A DNA stretch of 64,000 bases, from NCBI RefSeq assembly GCF_001625215.2, contig NC_030388.2, forward strand, positions 23,114,558-23,178,557, read 5' to 3'. The position numbers and the translations under genes were made by a program. The notes below the pieces were generated by a model, which saw nothing but the letters and a program-made list of their open reading frames with translations, ran no database searches and was not told the DNA's origin. Position 1 is the stretch's first letter. Each line of letters begins with the position of its first letter. Below are positions 58,910 to 64,000 of this stretch, piece after piece. The DNA comes from Daucus carota subsp. sativus (lineage: Eukaryota > Streptophyta > Magnoliopsida > Apiales > Apiaceae).

Positions 58910-59165
58910 CTCACTCCGTCTCATTTTAGTTGTCACATTTTTATTTTTGTTGGTAAAATTGATTAATTTTTGACCAAAGATTATAAGTCACTCTTTCATT
59001 ATTTTAAAATACTGAAAATTACATCTTAAAGTAGATTAAAAGTTATTTCCGGTGATATTTTTTTTTATTTTTTCAATTGATAAAATATTAATAAATTTCA
59101 GTCAAATTTTGGTCAATTTGACCGGCACAAAACCAAATGTGACAACTAAAATGAGACGGAGGGAG
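58910..59165. mobile_element. Stowaway-type MITE, copy 1
   Basis: 256 bp; begins CTCACTCCGTCTCATTTTAG and ends with the reverse complement of CTCCCTCCGTCTCATTTTAG, flanked by TA on both sides. Tc1/mariner-type Stowaway features. Confidence 0.9.
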
Positions 59166-59357
59166 TACATTGTACTACCAGTTATAATTGCAGAACACGT
59201 TATGACGTTTAAAAAATAAAATGCTCTCAATAGTTAACAGTTTATATTGTGTGACGGGACTCGACACGTATTCTATTTTTTTAAAAAAATTTCTTTCTTC
59301 AGAAAATAATTTGATGCTTAAACTTTTGTGTAGAAAACGAAAATTTTAAAAATATTA

Positions 59358-59585
59358 CTCCTTCCGTCCCATTTTAGTTGTCACGTTTCTATTTTTGTTG
59401 GTCAAATTGATTAAGTTTTGACGAAAGATTATAAGTCACTCACTCATTATTTTAATAAACTGAAAATTACATCTTAAAGTAGATTAAAAGTTATTTCCGC
59501 TGATATGTTTTTTTTATTTTGTCAATTGATAAAATATTAATAAATTCCAGTCAAACTTCTAACAACTAAAATGTGACGGAAGGAG
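59358..59585. mobile_element. Stowaway-type MITE, copy 2
   Basis: 228 bp; begins CTCCTTCCGTCCCATTTTAG, with matching inverted end and flanking TA. The interior (gattataagtcactc, ttaaagtagattaaaagtta) is nearly the same as in copy 1, about 200 bp upstream, so both belong to one family. Confidence 0.88.
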
Positions 59586-59641
59586 TATGAAACTATTCTT
59601 TAGATGCATCTTTAGCATACATGCTAAACCGTTAAAAAAAT

Positions 59642-60409
59642 GGGTTAATAGGCAAAATGATCACCGAACTCGTGGACAACTTGCAGTTGGGTCACTGAAC
59701 TCAAAAAGTTTGCAAACGGATTACAAAACTAGATTTAACTTGCAGTCAACTCACTGAACTAATAAAAGGTTGCATTTAGGTCACTGTGCCGTTAAGTATC
59801 AGTTGACTTTAACGGAATCCGTTAAAAAAATAAAAAAAACTAAGGAAAAAAAAATAAAAATTGATTTTTTTAAAAAAAATCTGAAAATTTTGAAAAACTA
59901 TGGAAAAATATTAAAAAAATTTGATTTTTTAAAAAAAACTGAAAACTTAAAAAATTGAGAATTTTGAAAAATCTATAAAAAAATATGGAATTTTTTTAAA
60001 AATATGAAAAAATTGAAAAACTTCGAAAAAAATCTAATTTTTTTGAAAGAATAAAAAAAATCTGAAATTCAAAAAAATATATCTAATTTTTTGAAATTAA
60101 AAAAATATCAGAATTTTTTGCATATTTGAATTTTTTTGAATTTTTCAAGTGTTTTAAAAAAAATCATATTTTTTTTTTAAAAAAAATCAATTTATATATT
60201 TTTTTTTCAAAGTTTTTAATTTTTCTTAACGGATTCCGTTAAAGTCAACTGATACTTAACGGCGTAGTGACCTAAATGCAACTTTGTATTAGTTCAGTGA
60301 GTTGACTGCAAGTTAAATCTAGTTATGTGATTCGTTTGCAAACTTTTTGAGTTCGGTGATCCAACTGCAAGTTGGCCATGAGTTCGGTGATCTTTTTACC
60401 TATTAACCC
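59642..60409. mobile_element. Mutator-like MITE with a 10-bp target duplication
   Basis: 768 bp. Terminal inverted repeats over 100 bp start GGGTTAATAGG and contain gatcaccgaactc, acttgcagttgg and aaaaagtttgcaaacg. TTAAAAAAAT flanks both ends exactly (59632-59641 and 60410-60419). Long repeats plus a 9-11-bp duplication indicate a Mutator-like (MULE) MITE. The interior is A/T homopolymer-rich. Inserted about 80 bp before the start codon of the kinase at 60498. Confidence 0.88.
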
Positions 60410-60497
60410 TTAAAAAAATTTGTAAAAACTTGAGAGAAACCTTCAGCCGGGATCATAATACTGCTGGTACCGTGTACCTCAAACTTTTAGCCCAGAA

Positions 60498-62779
60498 ATG
60501 TCTTCCACGATAATGGTTATAGTGTTGTTTATATCAGTAAGTTGCAGCAGCAGCTACAGCAAATCAGACAATTCTTCTTCATCATCGTCATCTTGTGGAA
60601 ATATCCACAACATAAGCTGCCCCTTCAGTCTCAAAGGCCATCAACATAATTGTTCGTATCTCATTCGTGAGCTCTCCTGCGAGAATGATCTTGCTTCTAT
60701 GATATTAGAACAATATACCAATAGTGGCTACTATACCAACCGTGTGTTTTATGTGGAGGCTATCAATTATGAAAAATCTTCTATTCGGATAGTTGATTCA
60801 GAACTGGTTCAACAAATTTTTTTATGTTCACCTAATATTGCTCCCTATCGTTTTTCACGTGGTTGGGATTTCCTGGGTAGCAAATTTTATACAGAGTCCC
60901 CCATTCCGGAATTTAATACGCCAGTAACATATCTAGACTGCAAAGCTCCTGTCAATTCATCGGCTCGATATTTACCTGTACGCTCTTGCTCATCATCAGC
61001 CTCGTCGTACGTTGTTTATGGTTCGATGGATTTATCAGAAGTGGAGAATGATTGTAGGATTCGGTCGACAACTTGGGTGTCATCAGAATGGCCTAGTTTG
61101 AATGAAAATTCTTTTTTGGACGATCAAGACAGTCACAGTAGTATCTACGGAACTGAGCTTCCGTTTGATTATCTATACTGCTTAGGTTGCTCTGTTCCTG
61201 TTTCTCTATACTCATATTGCTCGAAGCTCCACAATGAAAATTTAAATGTGAACTGTCATTTCTACGGCGATTGTGTTTTCCTGGATCGTAAATTGAGACT
61301 AAAATGTGGTAAGAAAGCAAGAAGTATATATTTCTCATTTTTGCATAAGCTTTCCTCTTGTAATCATATATCAGGCGGCCTAACACAATTTTGGATGATG
61401 TTTCCTCCTAGGCCTAGCGTACAACCGGCAAATGATCAGATATTGGTTGGACGGTGAGCAATTTCAGTCATTTTACCACTCCATATGATACCTCCGGGCA
61501 CTCGACTAAACAAGTCTGAGGGGGACGGAGAGAGTATAATTTTGAAGATTCTAAACTTTTTTTGTTCTGTTTTGACATTTTTATGGTTGCTACCGGGCAG
61601 ATAATCCGTACGTTTTTAAAATCGCATGTAAGAATCTTATAGTCTCCGATTTGTTTTGATATTCTTCTGAAGATCGATGAACATTACTTTTTTTAACTCG
61701 ATTTGACCCTTTTCTTGTTGGTGATGTTTTATATATATACAGGGAGTCTTCTTGGTGCTAGACAATTGTTTGGAATATCATTAATATTATTTATGGTATA
61801 TGAATTGAGGAGAAGGCATTTTTTGGCGTATGGCGTCATAGAAGACTTCCTGCAGACTCAAAATAATCTCATGCCTATTAGGTACAGTTATTCAGAAATC
61901 AAGAAAATCGCCAATGGATTCGGTGATAAATTGGGGGAAGGTGGCTTTGGCACGGTGTATAAAGGTAAACTGAGAAGTGGCTTTGTTGTGGCTGTAAAAA
62001 TATTAAGCAATTCTAATGCTAGCGATCATGATTTCATCAATGAAGTTGGTACCATTGGGAGGATTTATCATGTAAACATTGTAAAACTTGTTGGATTTTG
62101 CTTTGAGGGTCAAAAACGTGCCCTAATTTATGAGTTTATGCCTAATGGATCTCTTGATAAATACATCTTCTCCGATGGAGGAACAACCACTTTGAGTTGT
62201 GAAAAGATTTATGAGATTGCTTGTAAAGTGGCATGCGGTATTGAGTATTTACATCGAGGCTGTGACATTCAGATCTTGCATTTTGATATCAAGCCTCATA
62301 ACATTCTCCTCGATGAAAATTTTAATCCTAAGATTTCTGATTTTGGCCTTGCAAAATTGCGTGCAACTGATGATAGCATTGTAACTATGACTGCTGCAAG
62401 GGGAACAATAGGTTACATGGCTCCGGAGCTGTTTTACAAAAATATTGGAGGTGTTTCGAACAAGGCAGATGTGTATAGTTTCGGGATGTTGCTGCTGGAA
62501 ATGGCAGGGCAAAGGAAAAATTTGAAGCCAATGGTGGAACAAATTAGCCAGATATACTATCCTTCATGGATCTATGATCAAATAAGCAAAGGAAAGGAGA
62601 TCGAAATGGAAGATGCCACTGAGGATGAAAGGAAGTTGGCAAAGAAGATGATCATTGTAGCAATGTGGTGCATACAAATGAAACCAAGTGAGCGTCCCAC
62701 AATGAACAAAGTTATTGAAATGCTTGAAGGAGATTCTGAGCTTTTGGTGATGCCTCCTAAACCTTTAATTTGTCCGTAA
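60498..62779 (+). CDS. LRK10-like receptor-like protein kinase (class I)
   Basis: Model: join(60498..61308, 61743..62779), phase 1 intron, 615 aa. Signal peptide ([15 protein letters not shown]), then a Ser-rich stretch and GUB_WAK domain ([13 protein letters not shown]), many Asn-glycosylation sites and paired Cys. Exon 2 encodes a membrane segment, basic RRRH, and a kinase domain with [44 protein letters not shown] and the MKPSERPTM block. Compared with the remnants at 6.6 and 54.1 kb, the stop after LICP removes roughly 19 C-terminal residues outside the kinase fold. A further small exon at 61380-61455 is possible. Probable plasma-membrane receptor. A MULE-type MITE lies just upstream and may affect its promoter. 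Confidence 0.88.
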
Positions 62780-62988
62780 GAGATGCCAAGGGAGCAACAA
62801 GAATTCCAACTGTCTGCAGACTGATTATCATGTTATTAGTTTGAGGCCTTAAAAGTATGTAATTGCATGTGGGTAATAACTGTGGATGGATCAAATTTCA
62901 CTTAACGCATACAATAAACCAGAAGAAAGTATAGTTCTGAGCAAGTAGTTCTAGCATTTTAGGGATAGGAGATGGTTCATGTAAGCAT
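62780..62988. other. 3' flank of the class I kinase
   Basis: AT-rich; no gene. Confidence 0.4.
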
Positions 62989-63177
62989 CTAGCTTCTACG
63001 GACAATAAGCTTATTATTTCTGCCTTTCAGATAAAAAGGGAAGCTAAGTTTAGTTGATCCACTGATGCATTTATTAGTTCTTACAGCAGCACCTTGCAAC
63101 TTTAGGGTGACTCTTCTACAAAAAACAAATACATCAGAGTTCTTATGATGATCAACCATGACCCTGTTAAAGCTCAT
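62989..63177 (-). pseudogene. N-terminal remnant of a class II LRK10-like ectodomain
   Basis: The frame MSFNRVMVDHHKN...TKLSFPFYLKGRNN parallels the start of the gene at 3129 (MSFNMVMVHYHM...TEIRFPFNLRD). It ends after about 62 codons; nothing further of the kinase follows. Together with the gene at 60498 it suggests a lost class I/class II gene pair. Confidence 0.7.
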
Positions 63178-63485
63178 GAGTTCTACTACTGGATAAATAG
63201 AAATATGGTGCTGAGTGTTATCTACTAACCATAACTGGAATACATACTCATAGCAAGATTATAAACATGATAGAGCCACGTGAATAAGTCATTTACGGAC
63301 TGAACCAAACAACCATCATCCATCAATGACGCAAAACGAAAGCGTAGGAAATTGAGGGTTAATTTAAGAATCACTCTTACACGAGAAATCCTGGAGCCTA
63401 TTGAATCCACAAGACCATCCTAAAAAACACAAGGAAGAATTCAATTCACAAGAAAATGACAGAAATTTTTTAAGAGTTATTTTCA

Positions 63486-63700
63486 TTCCGTTGGACAATG
63501 GTAATGCAAGGCAGCGGATCAAATACATTATCTTTTTAATCAATCAAATGAAAACAGCACAAATCAGATCAAGTACTCATCAATATTTGTAAAATAAAGT
63601 TGATAAGATATGTACATGTATAATTAGCAACAAACTTGATAAAGATAGAGGACAGTGAATGATAAACTGAGCAAGGAAAGGTGTGCTAACGGTAGAATCA
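63486..63700 (-). pseudogene. Decayed copy of the rps10 exon 2 start and intron
   Basis: ttggacaatggtaatgcaagg...cggatcaaatacattatcttttt...aatcaatcaaatgaaaacagcacaaatca lines up with 10214-10320 of the rps10 gene in the same orientation. Further on, attagcaacaaacttga and ctgagcaaggaaagg...aacgg match 10389-10493. About 27 coding bases are missing. It is a non-coding duplicate. Confidence 0.75.
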
Positions 63701-64000
63701 CAACATTTATCTTTGCTGCAGGTCACTCTCACCAGTTTTCTCTACAGATAATTAATAATAATTAACTAAATCAAACTGCGTTATTTAGTTAACAACAATT
63801 AGTAATTTTCTCCCTGTATAAGAGTAGCTCTAGGCTTTATGAATAAGGAAATCGCAAAGCTAAAAGGGGTAAAAGGTATAAACAAAGATGAGCATAGTGA
63901 GATATGAGAAAACACTACAGACAGTAAGCCTTCATCTTTATAAATGTAGTGGTGCATCGAATTAAACATCATATGGTGTCATAGCTTTTACATCAGGTAC
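63701..64000. other. Window end, no gene seen
   Basis: AT-rich; nothing recognised. Confidence 0.35.

Noticed and set aside
59770-60000. Lys-rich ORF in the MULE-type MITE
   Set aside because: Product of A-rich low-complexity sequence inside the element.
1-64000. tRNA, rRNA or snRNA genes
   Set aside because: No cloverleaf with A and B boxes or rRNA core sequence was noticed by eye on either strand. A tRNAscan or Rfam run would settle it.

Overview
The window is plant nuclear DNA: AT-rich, GT-AG introns throughout, receptor-kinase clusters, LTR retrotransposons, Stowaway, hAT-like and Mutator-like MITEs, and nuclear copies of plant housekeeping genes. A divergent FAD2-type desaturase and a nuclear rps10 gene with an HSP22-like mitochondrial presequence would suit an asterid such as the carrot family (Apiaceae). 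That taxonomic guess is inference.

Layout. 1-893: end of an LTR retrotransposon, whose 3' LTR cuts a receptor kinase. 894-6688: LRK10-like (GUB_WAK ectodomain) receptor kinases, one intact and two broken. 6971-8122: a FAD2-type fatty acid desaturase. 9744-10621: mitochondrial ribosomal protein S10. 10.8-43.2 kb: a block unlike its surroundings. It starts with a 16-exon Helitron Rep/helicase gene carrying one 1-bp frameshift. Four RPA1-like single-strand DNA binding genes, four B3-domain genes, two F-box-like genes and one coiled-coil gene follow. The block ends at 43,209-43,235 in a textbook Helitron 3' terminus (hairpin, then CTAG followed by T). 43.7-63.2 kb: the kinase cluster resumes with two intact LRK10-like genes, several pseudogenes, and pieces of the housekeeping genes MED14 and coatomer beta'. 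At 63.5 kb a decayed copy of the rps10 exon/intron boundary reappears, so the cluster grew by segmental duplication.

Main hypothesis: 10,795-43,234 is one giant Helitron of about 32 kb. It would carry its own rolling-circle transposase plus a multi-gene cargo of ssDNA-binding (RPA), DNA-binding (B3) and possible ubiquitin-adaptor (F-box-like) proteins. RPA genes in plant Helitrons are known; the RPA + B3 + F-box-like assembly is the part I do not recognise. Three RPA genes can be modelled without lesions beside the fourth, and several exon lengths are exactly conserved between paralogues, which suggests they have been under selection. The 3' end is well supported. The 5' end is only a candidate, so a smaller Helitron next to a native gene cluster remains possible.
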